Below, piece after piece: positions 1 through 10,035 of a stretch of DNA of 64,000 nucleotides. Under the pieces are notes generated by a model. It saw only the letters and a program-made list of their open reading frames with translations, ran no database searches and was not told where the DNA came from. The position numbers and the translations under genes are program-made. The stretch lies in assembly GCA_038380435.1 (NCBI GenBank), contig JAWZYU010000009.1, positions 69,531,901 through 69,595,900 on the forward strand, in the 5' to 3' direction. The stretch comes from Ryuthela nishihirai (taxonomy: Eukaryota; Arthropoda; Arachnida; Araneae; Heptathelidae). Position 1 is the stretch's first letter. Each line of letters opens with the position of its first letter.

Positions 1-1
1 A

Positions 2-163
2 CATGAAAAGAAAACAAAATATGTACAAAACAGTACAGCTAACACTAAATGGAGTGAAACCGCTAAAGGACATATTATTGGACTTTTCATTCACTTATTG
101 GAATATATAATGTCAGACTGCCCAGAACTGAACCTTATTAAAGATATTCTCCAATCCTTCTGA
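2..163 (+). pseudogene. C-terminal end of LINE ORF1 (partial)
   Basis: A frame open from the window edge ends in TGA at 161-163, about 53 codons. It lies directly upstream of the endonuclease start, where ORF1 of a two-ORF LINE should end. The visible part ends in a hydrophobic and acidic stretch (HLLEYIMSDCPELNLI) and has no zinc knuckle; those would lie before the window. Assignment to ORF1 (nucleic-acid-binding protein) rests on position and composition only. Confidence 0.45.
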
Positions 164-189
164 AATGGCGGTTCATGGAGAGAAATCTA

Positions 190-830
190 ATTTTATTACA
201 GTAGAATTGCAGGGGAATAGTAAGTAAAAAACATTATATTTAACATTTAATAAACACTAAGAACACAAATATTATGCATACAAGAGACACAAACAGAAAA
301 TATCCCCAATTTTAATAATTTTATAGCCTAATCACAAAAAAATGAAAAGAATACAAGAGGAATTGTAACCTACTGTAATTAATTACTTCCTCAAAGAAGG
401 ATTTACATAAAAGACGTTACAGAAAAAAATTGAATATATTATATTAGAAACTAAAATTAATAATTTAAATGCATATATTATAAATATATATAACCCAGGT
501 AATTATATTATATATGAACAATATTCAATCCTGCTTGAAAATTTAAAGGGGGAAATAGCAATTTGTGGGGATTTCAATACTCATAACAAATTATGGTATT
601 CGTACAAAAATGATCATAAGAGTACATATTTAATTAAACTAGTTAAAAATTATAATCTAACAAATTAAAATGAAAAAATAGCTACTAGACAAAACAGTTC
701 TAATAAATGTTCAATAATAGATTTATCAATCAGCACTATTGAAATAACAAAAAATTTAAAATAGAGCTTATCAACAGACAATTATGGAAGTGACCACTGA
801 CCAATTTTTATCTCTTTCCATAATCAATTC
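190..830 (+). pseudogene. LINE apurinic-type endonuclease domain, broken
   Basis: This is a degenerate endonuclease that in a working LINE nicks target DNA to prime reverse transcription. The N-terminal strand motif reads ILLQ-stop-NCRG at 190-213, where the stop replaces the usual Trp. The catalytic GDFN motif is at 567-578, followed by a His-rich THNKLW run. The terminal SDH motif is at 789-797 and is followed at once by a stop. Several further stops and frame changes lie between. The order and spacing of the three motifs make the identification safe although no frame is intact. Confidence 0.75.
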
Positions 831-1329
831 TTAACAAAAACAAATATTAAAATAACAAATTGGCGATTATTTAGGAATAATATTAATATAAATTTACCAA
901 TAAAAAATAAAACAGAATATACTGAAGTAAACAAATTTTTAAATAACCAGGAAAAGAATGTACAGAGAGCATTAAAAAAAATACCAAGAAACCATGTTGA
1001 AACCATATTCATTAATAAATTAATTGCAATAAGAAGAAGAGCAGAAAGACGAATGAATAGAAACAGAACATTTTTAGATTGGAAACTGGAAGAAATTTGC
1101 AGTAAAACTATCACCTAACACCTCCACCACAAACTTATGGAGGATAATTAAAAAACTCCACAATGGAACTACACAAAAATATCCAATAAAAGCATATACC
1201 CTAAAAATAACATATCAATACAGGACACTACAGATAGATTAACAGAAAATTATATAAATCTACATTATAGACCAAATAACAAATTAGATAAAAAATTTAA
1301 AAATTCCAGTATCTTCCATAAAACTTTTC

Positions 1330-2330
1330 AGTGTAAATATACAGAAATTTTAAATATCCCATTTACTTTATTTGAAAATAACAATGCAATTAAAAATCTT
1401 AAAAAAAACACACATCACCAGGACCGGACGGTATAACCAATAATTTATTAGAAAATTTATCACCAAACTGGTTAAAATATTATTAGATATGTTTAATAAA
1501 ATCTGGACAACCAGAAACTATCCTACTGCTTGGATAGAAAACCATATGATGTTTATTAAGAAAGAAAACAAACCTGCAGATGACATGAATTCATACCGGC
1601 CAATTTGCTTAAGTTCCAATTTACTTCAACTCCTTGAAAAAATAATTATTAATAGGTTAATTTGGTATTTAGAAAAACATTTTATGGATTCAGATTTGGA
1701 AGAGCAACAAAAGACCTATTACTAGATATCATAACAGATGCTGAACATGCCATAATGAACAAATGCTACATGGTGGCCACAGTTATAGATCTTGAAAAGG
1801 CTTTCGATTCGATTTCTTTTCATGCCCTACTATTAAAAATTAGAGCTTTAAAATATGCGGAAATTTATATTACTTTCTTTTCCACATTTTACAAAATAAA
1901 TCTTTTAAAGTAAAGATTGGAACTAGTTTTTCTAGGAAATATAACCAATTAAATGGAATTATTCAAGGAGATATTTTATCTCCGATAATTTTTAATATTT
2001 ATCTAAATGATATGGAAAATCCTTTTGATAATAATATCAGATTTGGGACATATGCGGATGACTTGGTTTTTTGGACCACTCACCCTGATACAGAAATTAT
2101 ACAAAAAAAGAATACAGAATACCTTAAATAATATACACAAATATTGCGAATCATGGAATCTAAAAATAAATATAGAAAAAAACATTATATATTTTCACAA
2201 AAATAAAAAACTTCCAAATAACTTCTTAATTAAATTAAAGGAGGAAAATATTAAAATAGTAGACAATCTAAATATTTTGGGATTGCACCTGGACCCAAAA
2301 TTACTTTGGAATAAATAAATACAAACTGCA
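1330..2330 (+). pseudogene. LINE reverse transcriptase, broken
   Basis: Conserved RT blocks can be read in order across several frames. SPGPDG is at 1415-1432. The fingers block with SYRPICL lies in the frame 1489-1725. Motif A (VIDLEKAFDSI) is near 1780-1812. A GIIQGDILSP-like motif B is near 1955-1985. The catalytic YADD motif is at 2051-2062. The thumb motif NILGLHL is near 2270. The open pieces end in stops or frame changes near 1482, 1725, 1913 and 2318, so no polymerase could be made. The use of isoleucine, lysine and asparagine codons is extreme and matches the AT-rich body of the element. Confidence 0.8.
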
Positions 2331-2539
2331 CAAGACAAAGCAAATATGCTATATAATTACCTCATATATTTAGGAAATGCAAAATGGAGATGTACAAACA
2401 AAAATCTACTTTTATTATATAGTTGAATTATACAACCTAACTTCACATATGGATATGAGCTTATCAACAATAGGTCTACAACTAAAATGAAATTGATGGA
2501 AAGAATTCAAACTAAGATACTAAAGTTTTGTTTGGGACT

Positions 2540-3144
2540 TGTGATGTTAACTCTTCGTTTGTCGGTCCCTCGGTTCGATCGCTATACGCGACGGGTGAAA
2601 GAGTCTTTCGGATAGAATCAAACGGTTTATTCACAATTGCAGAGACTCGATACTGAGGCTCCTTCCCAATAAATTAGTCCAACTTCAGGCTTTACTTAAA
2701 AATAACAAAGATTTATTTAACCTTCCAACGTACTTGCTGGACGAGGACATATGCTCAATTACATGGATTACAACAACACCAGCTTACTATGCCTGTTCAG
2801 CTGTATTTACAGAGCCAATGCCGCTATTACCAGTCGGCATTTCACAGCTTTACAATTTTGCGTCCGTCTCCTTCCGAAACTCGACTGGCTCTCCCCTCAT
2901 CGTTGCCAAACCCTTTCTTCCTTTCTTTTCTATGCCTCACCATCTGGGCGTCCGTTAGCCCTCAGGGACCCGGGTCACTTGCCAGCGGACGCTAGCCGTT
3001 CCCTGTACACTGCTACTGCAATTAACTTTCCAGATGTCGGGACAGAGGGCCTCCCCGTAGCATATGACTATTTTGGCGACATCCAAAATAAATATACACA
3101 GCCTGAACAAAAAAAAAAAATCTAAAAATGCCTCTAGCCTGACA
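2540..3144 (-). repeat. 3' LTR of the gag-only element
   Basis: This 605-bp copy is downstream in element orientation. It differs from the 5960-6564 copy only at 2588, 2823, 2849, 2886, 2918 and 3002, all substitutions. An AATAAA signal is readable on the - strand at 2626-2631, a plausible polyadenylation signal. Short open frames inside it are by-products of the LTR and occur in both copies. Confidence 0.9.
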
Positions 3145-3154
3145 CCTCCCTGCC
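3145..3154 (-). other. Polypurine tract of the LTR element
   Basis: On the - strand the ten bases just before the 3' LTR read GGCAGGGAGG, nearly all purine. This is the position and composition of the primer for plus-strand DNA synthesis. Confidence 0.6.
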
Positions 3155-3599
3155 AGAAGTCAGTAGTTAGTCCTGTTAACTGCTGACTAAAAAGTCAAGT
3201 TGAATGCTGAAAATCAGAGTTCATTTTCGCATTAATCCTAGAGTTCAATGCCACAAAATACAGAGTTCTAAGTTGCTTCATGAATTCTATAAATTCTCTG
3301 CGAATTGGCACATCTTTTACACATCTATGTACACTACACTTAAATACAAAATAACTCCTAGGTATATACTGGTGCCTGAGTCTAAATATTGTCTTTCTTT
3401 GCTTCAAACAAAAAAAAAACTGGTGACTGAAGTAGTTGTCCAAGAGTAAACAGTTTATAAATTAATTATGTCACTAATAACTGTCTTGGACGAAGGTATG
3501 CCATACTGGCGGTGTTCATTCGTCCACAGGTGACATCCCATGTGAAAGGCTATGCACACCTTTCGTGACTACTTAGATATCACCTTCCCGTACGTACCC
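3155..3599 (-). other. Untranslated tail between gag frame and 3' LTR
   Basis: About 445 bp follow the stop of the gag-protease frame and precede the polypurine tract. No polymerase, integrase or envelope-type motif is seen in any frame. Short open frames occur on both strands over the same bases and are unconvincing. This is where the 3' end of a complete parent element would join after loss of pol. Confidence 0.5.
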
Positions 3600-5570
3600 T
3601 CAGACTCTACAGGCTGAAAGTCGTCGACATTGGCGTCGGCCTGACCCATTGTTACCTCCCATTGCCATGTTCGCCCCCTCCCCTGCATAATTTTGATCAT
3701 CGTAGACATCGAGTCTGACAGATTGCTGCACATGTTTGGGCTGGGAGATAGGATGGCGCTGATTGGACGGTCTCCATGGAGCATATATTTCCCTGTTACT
3801 AACTGGAATTTCTCTACCTCTTTCATAGTAGCTTCCTCTATTGGCCCACGGCTCGTGGATTTTCCTCCTGAATTTACCAGTTACAGGCCTTCTCTCCTTC
3901 TTTCTAATTAACTTACCATATGCTTCCACACTCAGAAGTACCTCCTTCCGCAGCTTTGCTACTACTGCGCATAGCACTTTAATTTCTCCGCCACTCACAG
4001 TGCTATTGTCTGTACAATCAATCAAACTTAAAGGCAGCTCTTTTACCTCTGCCCTTATGGCATCACCAAACGGCCCATGCAACAACAGATGGTCTTTTAC
4101 CAGGTGCTTTTCTTCTTTCAGCATCCCCTTTCTGATTACTGTCAGTTCTGCCCCCGAATCCACGACTGCTCTAGCTATCTGGTCGCCACATCTGATTCGA
4201 ACCTCTTCATAATCTACTGGGATACGTATCTCTCCCTGTCCTATTACTCGACTGCTTGGACTTGGCTTTGTATGTGTCGTAACCCTTCCTATTGTTGCCT
4301 CACAAACATCTTTAGAATTCTGATCCAAGGTGCTAACTTGGTACACCTGAGTTCGGTTCTCACGGTCCCCAGTTCTCAGTGGGCAATCTTTCATCAAATG
4401 TTCGTCAGATCTACATTTATGGCACCTCCTTACTTTTGGGACATTTCTATATTCAGCTACATTAACTGCCGATTGATACCTTCTGCTCGAATAATTTCTC
4501 TCTGAGTCTATCCTCTGCTGGGGGGAAACAACACGTTCTGCATAATGTCTATGCCTTACCTCTTTAAAAGTTAGGACCTCTTCCGTTCCGTTTACACTGT
4601 CTAGATGGATTTCTGCCCACGTGGCTATTTCGTCTGCTTTTGCCCATAACTCTGCCTCTTTCTGTACTACGTAAGCATGGGTGTCTTGAGGAAGGCTATC
4701 ACGTAATTTATCCGACACTATCAGGTCCATAAGCTCCTCAAAATTTGTCACCTTCCTACTGCGGACGTAGTAATCCCAGCTATTTCTGAGCCTCGAGGCT
4801 AATTGATTGTATGACTCATTCGGTTCTTTCGTGATAGTTTCAAACTTTCTCTTGTACGCAGCGGGAGTGAGCTTAAACTCTTTTAATACGGCCTCTTTAA
4901 CTTTCTTATAATAAACAAAATCCTCTGCACTTAATTTTCGAAAAACGTGATTTGCATAATTACCATCTAAAAAAGAAATGATGACTTTGCCTCGAAATTC
5001 CTCTGGCACTTCATATATCTTAAATCCCCTTTCCGCTGTCTCAAAGAGATTTATCACCTCTTCAGGGTTTTTAGGGCTTCCAGCTAACATATTTCCCAAT
5101 AATTTTATATAATTAGCCAGCCGCGCATCTGCTGGGTTACTAGAAACTGCCACCGTTCGCACATCACCCCTCTCCTCGTTTGCATTCCTCATTTGCAGTT
5201 CCAGCATTCTATACTCATGCTCTCTCTCCTTTTCCCTTTCTGCTGCCTCTCTCTCCTTTTCCCTTTCTGCTGCCTCTCTCTCTTCCCTTCTCAGTTGCAT
5301 CTCTAACCTCATCCTCTCTAATTCAAAATCATATCCAATCCTTTCTTTAGCTCTCTGCTTTCTGGTCCCGCTCTGCCGCATATCCGTATCGTCGTCATTG
5401 CCATAATCCCTCAACCCTCTCATGTCTATCGCAGCATCAGACTCTCTGTCTATTGTCACCTCCTCGCCTCCCAGATCATTCCCTGAATAACCATCCTGCG
5501 CGCTATCCCTCTCTGTGAAGCCTCGTCTTAACTCATCCCTTTCCCTATCGCGACCGCTCCTAAGCTCCAT
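3600..5570 (-). CDS. gag-pro: Gag-protease polyprotein of LTR retrotransposon
   Basis: An intact frame of 656 codons starts at ATG 5570. Residues 80-130 are a charged coiled-coil-like stretch with a 9-10-residue duplication rich in E, R and K. Residues 165-325 resemble a capsid-type helical domain. A zinc knuckle C383-x2-C386-x4-H391-x4-C396 should bind RNA. A retropepsin-like active site, VVDSGAELTVI, lies at 469-479 with Asp471, and a hydrophobic second half runs to about 555. Residues 560-656 are rich in Arg, Tyr, Pro and Asn and match no pol domain I recognise; the frame stops where RT should begin. The likely role is particle assembly and self-processing. No internal stop or frameshift is seen. 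Assignment to Gypsy-like Gag is by motif. Confidence 0.85.
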   Translation of the reverse strand: MELRSGRDRERDELRRGFTERDSAQDGYSGNDLGGEEVTIDRESDAAIDMRGLRDYGNDDDTDMRQSGTRKQRAKERIGYDFELERMRLEMQLRREEREAAEREKEREAAEREKEREHEYRMLELQMRNANEERGDVRTVAVSSNPADARLANYIKLLGNMLAGSPKNPEEVINLFETAERGFKIYEVPEEFRGKVIISFLDGNYANHVFRKLSAEDFVYYKKVKEAVLKEFKLTPAAYKRKFETITKEPNESYNQLASRLRNSWDYYVRSRKVTNFEELMDLIVSDKLRDSLPQDTHAYVVQKEAELWAKADEIATWAEIHLDSVNGTEEVLTFKEVRHRHYAERVVSPQQRIDSERNYSSRRYQSAVNVAEYRNVPKVRRCHKCRSDEHLMKDCPLRTGDRENRTQVYQVSTLDQNSKDVCEATIGRVTTHTKPSPSSRVIGQGEIRIPVDYEEVRIRCGDQIARAVVDSGAELTVIRKGMLKEEKHLVKDHLLLHGPFGDAIRAEVKELPLSLIDCTDNSTVSGGEIKVLCAVVAKLRKEVLLSVEAYGKLIRKKERRPVTGKFRRKIHEPWANRGSYYERGREIPVSNREIYAPWRPSNQRHPISQPKHVQQSVRLDVYDDQNYAGEGANMAMGGNNGSGRRQCRRLSACRV

Positions 5571-5959
5571 TCTAGCTCGTACAGGCCTCTGCCGTATCTA
5601 ACTACTAGCCCCTAGAGTAAGAGGATACTTACCTCCGATGTGATGACAGGAACGAACCGCCTCGTCAGTCTGCTACCTGAAGCACACAGTCGGAACACTC
5701 TTGGCAGTATCAGCCTTGCGTCGGTCAGCTCCCAGTGGATGTTGGACTTTTCCGTCACCTTCACAGCTTTTTCCACAGTTCGAACGTGATGCACGATTCT
5801 TCAGATACCTTCACAGCTACTCTATCGCCTGAAGCACACCGCAGGACACTCTTGGCAGTATCAGCCTTGTTCTGGTCAGCTCACAATGGATGTCGGAACT
5901 CTTCCGTCACCTTTGCCGCTACTTTCACCGCTGTTGCGTACTGTCGGACTGCGCCACTT
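5571..5959 (-). promoter_or_regulatory. 5' leader of the LTR element with internal duplication
   Basis: The 389-bp leader between the 5' LTR and the gag start contains two diverged direct copies, at about 5676-5774 and 5828-5925, offset by 152 bp. Both start CCTGAAGCACAC and share the segment CTTGGCAGTATCAGCCTTG. In retroelements this region carries packaging and dimerisation signals; applying that here is inference. Confidence 0.6.
5943..5956 (-). other. Primer binding site, tRNA-Ser-like
   Basis: Three bases inside the 5' LTR the - strand reads TGGCGCAGTC, which starts with TGG, the complement of a tRNA CCA end. The sequence resembles the tRNA-Ser primer sites of several insect Gypsy elements. 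The match is from memory and spans about ten bases. Confidence 0.5.
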
Positions 5960-6564
5960 TGTGATGTTAACTCTTCGTTTGTCGGTCCCTCGGTTCGATC
6001 GCTATACTCGACGGGTGAAAGAGTCTTTCGGATAGAATCAAACGGTTTATTCACAATTGCAGAGACTCGATACTGAGGCTCCTTCCCAATAAATTAGTCC
6101 AACTTCAGGCTTTACTTAAAAATAACAAAGATTTATTTAACCTTCCAACGTACTTGCTGGACGAGGACATATGCTCAATTACATGGATTACAACAACACC
6201 AGCTTACTATGCCTGTTCAGCTGTATTTACAGAGCCAATGCCACTATTACCAGTCGGCATTTCACAGCATTACAATTTTGCGTCCGTCTCCTTCCGAAAC
6301 TCGACCGGCTCTCCCCTCATCGTTGCCAAACCCTTTCTCCCTTTCTTTTCTATGCCTCACCATCTGGGCGTCCGTTAGCCCTCAGGGACCCGGGTCACTT
6401 GCCAGCGGACGCTAGCCGTTCTCTGTACACTGCTACTGCAATTAACTTTCCAGATGTCGGGACAGAGGGCCTCCCCGTAGCATATGACTATTTTGGCGAC
6501 ATCCAAAATAAATATACACAGCCTGAACAAAAAAAAAAAATCTAAAAATGCCTCTAGCCTGACA
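5960..6564 (-). repeat. 5' LTR of the gag-only element
   Basis: This 605-bp copy is upstream in element orientation and carries the presumed promoter. It has the same length as the 2540-3144 copy and six substitutions relative to it, about 1.0 percent divergence, with no indels. Confidence 0.9.
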
Positions 6565-6765
6565 AGACTTTTACAATTTTCGGCAAATATGAACATTTAT
6601 GCAGAAACTGCTGTGGCACCTTTGGAAATGAAGAAAAAATACCAACTATCTAATTTAATAACAAGAATTATAACAAAAAATTTAATGCATCCAATAATTG
6701 ATAAGATTGTCTCAGATTTTCAGTATATTACACTAACTCAACTACCAGAAAAAAAATCAATTTAA
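6484..6765 (+). pseudogene. LINE linker between RT and RNase H
   Basis: The authentic part begins at 6565; the first codons belong to the LTR. It contains the PLEMKKKYQLS segment that follows the RT thumb in Jockey-type proteins (a conserved PL..RR..L region). It ends in a stop at 6763. Its continuity with the sequence before 2540 is the coding evidence that the LTR element inserted into this LINE. Confidence 0.6.
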
Positions 6766-6929
6766 AGTAATGATATATAGGAAGATTAGTGGAGACATTA
6801 TTGTTAATTTTCCATTTTGGACAACACCATTCCCAATAATGCAAAATGATATACCAGGAATATATTCAAAAAATGTTATGGATAAGAGCAACTTAAAAAT
6901 ACTAACAGAAACATACATTAATGACAAGT

Positions 6930-7290
6930 ATAAAGAATATTAAAAATTATATACTGATGGATCACTTAATTCGGACAGAACTATTGCAGCAGGAGCTGTT
7001 TACTGTGAAGCAGAACAATATCAATTTAAATTAGATACTCCTAATCCAATAGCAATTGCAGAAATTACTGCAATTATCCTATGCCATAAATTGGGCTTTG
7101 AAATTTAATGATGAAAAAATTATGATACTAACTGACAGTAAAACTTCATTAGAAATATTATATAATAATCCTATTAAAAGTAATTTTGCCATTTATATTA
7201 CTAATATTTTAGCAATAACAAAAAAAGCATTCAGCAAAACAATACTATACATCTACAGTGGATACCATCACATATCAATTTGAAAAATAA
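6930..7290 (+). pseudogene. LINE RNase H domain, broken
   Basis: The catalytic YTDGS motif is at 6950-6964. The central acidic ELTAI-type motif appears as EITAI near 7060, and the TDSK motif lies near 7127-7140. At least two frame changes separate these blocks. The domain would remove the RNA strand during reverse transcription; here it is inactive. Confidence 0.7.
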
Positions 7291-7386
7291 TGATAAAGTT
7301 GACTTACTTGCAAAACAGGCACAGTTATTAAACATTACAACCCTTACTTTTTATTTCTGCACAAAAAACAAAATAAAATAAAAATA

Positions 7387-7692
7387 TTGGATGAACTTCA
7401 AAATTGGTATAATGTAAAAGCTATAAACTCACACAGATTTAATAAATCTCAAAAGGTAATACAATTTAAGGACTTTGGTCTAAATAAAAAAGAAATTATC
7501 CTTATAATGAGAGTCAAAGTAAATTTAGCAATAAGAAATTCAACTTTATATATAATGAGAAAATTAAATTCTCCTAACTGTGCTTTATGCAATGTTCCTC
7601 AAAATATTGAACACATCATTTTTAATTGTAAAAAATTTAATTTACAAAGGGAGAAATATTTTGATAAGCTATCAAAATATAATGTTTCGTAA
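7387..7692 (+). pseudogene. LINE C-terminal zinc knuckle region
   Basis: About 100 open codons end at the stop 7690-7692. Near the end is a C-x2-C-x7-H-x4-C knuckle (CALCNVPQNIEHIIFNC), typical of the C-terminus of Jockey-group proteins. This is the least damaged piece of the LINE. Confidence 0.65.
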
Positions 7693-7835
7693 TTTACTTT
7701 TCAGAGTATCTTAGAACCTCATAAAAAAATCTTTAAAACTCATTTTTTATAAATTGTTGATCTCTTTCTTTAAAGAGATTGAATTCTTTGACAAAATTTA
7801 AAAAAAACAGAAAAAAATATATATATATAGATATT

Positions 7836-9520
7836 AGTATGTTCAATTTTCATTATGTCTGAATGAGTCTGTGTTCGGACAATTGTCAAGTTCACAGGAA
7901 TATTCAATTGCTGGGATGATTAAATCAATCAAATTCTCATTAAAAATGAATATATTTGTTTTTCAACCAGAATAGTTTCTTGATTCCTTAAAATATAGTT
8001 TTACCCTAATTCAGTACTTATTAGAAGTGTATGTTTTCGTTTTAATTAGAGAGTTTTTCCTGCGGTTCTTTAAGAGTATAATTTTTTTTCTTAGTGGCTC
8101 TTCACTAAATTTGGGTTAAACTGGGGTGCGCTTGATTCTCTGAACAAAAATACGCAAAATCAGACACGATATTTAGAAAAAAAATAAAATCCGTAAACCT
8201 TAATACCTATTGTTTTTAAACGAAAGGATTTTGTGAAACTTCTAATCTCTATAAGAATTTCCTCTGAGATAATTTCTGTGAAAACAAAATGCCTTTTCCA
8301 GAGTAGATTCAACCAACTCATTCAAGCACTTTTATCTCGTCTTTATCAAGTACTTACCTGTCATTTAAAGTCCAGTCGGTCCTTCTATAATCCCTTCTCT
8401 TCTCGATTTAGAAGCTGAAGATTTTGATAAGCTTCATCCTGACGGTCAGAGATAGAGGTCACTGCATCCCAAATCAGCTGCAAAGGGCCTCTGGCTCTTA
8501 CGATAACTGAGATCAAAAGTAGCAGCTTCCACGATCAGCATTCCTGACACCTGTTTCCGTCTTGTATAAATGGCGTAAGAAAAATATTCAAGGCTCTGGA
8601 ATCTCTCCTCTCTCTAACAAATCAGAGCCAAGCGTCCATATACTCTTAACACCCTGAATCCTTTTCCCAAGTGTTGGTCGGGTAAGTGCAAATATCCAAG
8701 GTGAATCGCTACCCATTTGCATAATAAGACTGGCTCGCTGTCGCTATTTACTAGCTCGGGTTTAGGAAATGGAATAAACTTGTCGTCCTGCCAAACAGTC
8801 ACTACGAATCTCGCTAAGAAACATTATGTGTCTGCAGTTAAATATAGAAATATTAATAAGCCAATCTGAATTCGTTTTCGGTAGCGTTAAACTGTCGCTG
8901 GTTAGATTTCCTTCAGTAGAAATCTTATCGATGCGTATGGTAAACTGGCTGTCAAAAGCATTTTCGACTGCCGAAATCGGAAATTGGTTTTAAAGCGTCG
9001 GGAAGACAGGCGGAATAGACTTTCTACACGAATAGAGCCTTAAATTGAGTTTCCGAAATACTGTTTGTTGGTTATAAGACGGTGCTGATTGGCATTAACA
9101 GACCGCGGAGGATTTTTCTCTTTATTTAAGTATGAATTTAATTTGTATATAAAACAAGCTACACTTTAATTCTCATCGGTGATAAATTGTCAATAATAAA
9201 AGATTTGCGTAAAGGAAAACTATTTTCTTTATTTACATCTGTTTCAGGATATTTCATTATTGATTCATTCTAAAGTGCAGAATCTTCCATTCAATGATAT
9301 TGAACTGCAACTTTAATTAGAAATCAGTGTCAATGATATTCAGCTGCCGCTTTAATTAGATATCAGTACCAAAGCTGATGAGTCTTATTTCAGACTGGAT
9401 ATTAAGAGATGGAAAAGGCAAAAGAGGAAGACCAAGAAAGTTTTAGAAAACTTAAAAACTGGGAAGAAGATTAGCACAAAACGAAAACATTGGATTAATT
9501 GGGGGATATTCTAGTTAGCT
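7836..9520. other. No recognisable gene
   Basis: This is AT-rich DNA with a somewhat more balanced stretch around 8400-9100. I see no protein family, RNA gene or repeat of the families listed here. A short open frame on the - strand at 8614-8802 has no recognisable features. Confidence 0.5.
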
Positions 9521-9524
9521 CTCC

Positions 9525-10035
9525 TCTTTACTTTTTTCCGGCTCGATTGCGTCACTTGAAACCTGTACTTTTATTCGTCAAGATTGCGTTACTTGTGCCT
9601 CCTTACTTTTTTCGGTTCGATTGCGTCACTTGCACCCCCTCCCCTGCTTTTTTCCGACTCGAATGCGTCACTTGACCCCTCCCTTACTTTTTCCGGCTCA
9701 ATTGTATCACCTTCACCCCCTTAATTTTTTCGGCTCGATTGCGTCACCTGCACCCCCCCCCCTTACTTTTTCCTGCTCTATTTCATCACTTGAAACCTTT
9801 ACTTTTATTCATCAAGATTGCATCACTTGTGCCTCCTTACTTTTTCCGGCTCGATTGCGTTACTTGACCCCCTTATTTTTATCCGGCTCAATTGCATCAT
9901 TTGCACCTCCTTACTTTTATTCAGTTGGATTGCGTCACTTGCACCCTTACTTTGTTCCGGCTTGATTGCGACACTTTTACCCTTAACTTTTTTTGCGCTT
10001 GATTATGTCACTTGCAATCCTGTCATGTCCCTATA
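9525..10035 (+). repeat. 36-38-bp minisatellite, about 13 units
   Basis: Degenerate tandem units each contain a core close to GATTGCGTCACTTG followed by a C-rich tract and CTTACTTTTTCCGGCTC. Core positions include about 9545, 9582, 9618, 9660, 9697, 9735, 9815, 9853, 9890, 9928, 9965 and 10001, a spacing of 36-40 bp. Open frames across it merely translate the repeat. Confidence 0.85.

Larger units (their letters stand above)
1..2539 (+). mobile_element. Jockey-type LINE relic, 5' portion
   Basis: This is the upstream part of a very AT-rich non-LTR retrotransposon read on the + strand. In order it shows an ORF1 tail, an endonuclease/phosphatase-type endonuclease and a reverse transcriptase, each broken by stops and frame changes. 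It begins before the window. At 2539 the reading is cut by an LTR element and resumes at 6565 with the expected continuation (the segment after the RT, then RNase H), so both parts are one copy. The endonuclease + RT + RNase H + terminal zinc-knuckle order is that of the Jockey group; assignment to a clade within the group is inference. The copy is dead. Confidence 0.8.
2540..6564 (-). mobile_element. Gag-protease-only LTR retrotransposon
   Basis: A complete LTR element of 4025 bp lies on the - strand. Its 605-bp LTRs (2540-3144 and 5960-6564) begin TGT and end ACA on either strand. It is flanked by GGACT at 2535-2539 and AGACT at 6565-6569, a 5-bp target duplication with one mismatch. The internal 2815 bp hold one long frame for Gag plus aspartic protease. 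RT, RNase H and integrase motifs are absent on both strands. The LTRs differ at six positions, so insertion was recent. The Gag and protease style suggests Gypsy affinity; the class is inference. It can be called non-autonomous, depending on polymerase from a relative. Confidence 0.85.
6565..7835 (+). mobile_element. Jockey-type LINE relic, 3' portion
   Basis: This is the continuation of the LINE interrupted at 2539. Coding similarity resumes immediately after the LTR element with the segment that joins RT to RNase H, followed by RNase H and a terminal zinc knuckle. After the last stop near 7692 comes an A/T-rich tail to about 7835 (runs of A near 7798-7825, then alternating AT), taken as the 3' untranslated end. 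The exact 3' boundary is not resolved because the 5' end lies outside the window and no target duplication can be checked. Confidence 0.75.

Noticed and set aside
1..2539. Active LINE
   Set aside because: All catalytic domains contain stops or frame changes and the element is cut by an LTR insertion.
2734..3125. Open frames of 68-124 codons repeated at 6154-6545
   Set aside because: They lie wholly or mostly in the LTRs, occur in both copies and overlap in three frames. They are by-products of LTR sequence.
3155..3599. Envelope gene of the LTR element
   Set aside because: No signal peptide, glycoprotein or transmembrane pattern in any frame; the stretch is too short.
3693..4505. Plus-strand frames of 72-142 codons opposite gag
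   Set aside because: They are antisense shadows of the intact 656-codon gag-protease frame and have no motif of their own.
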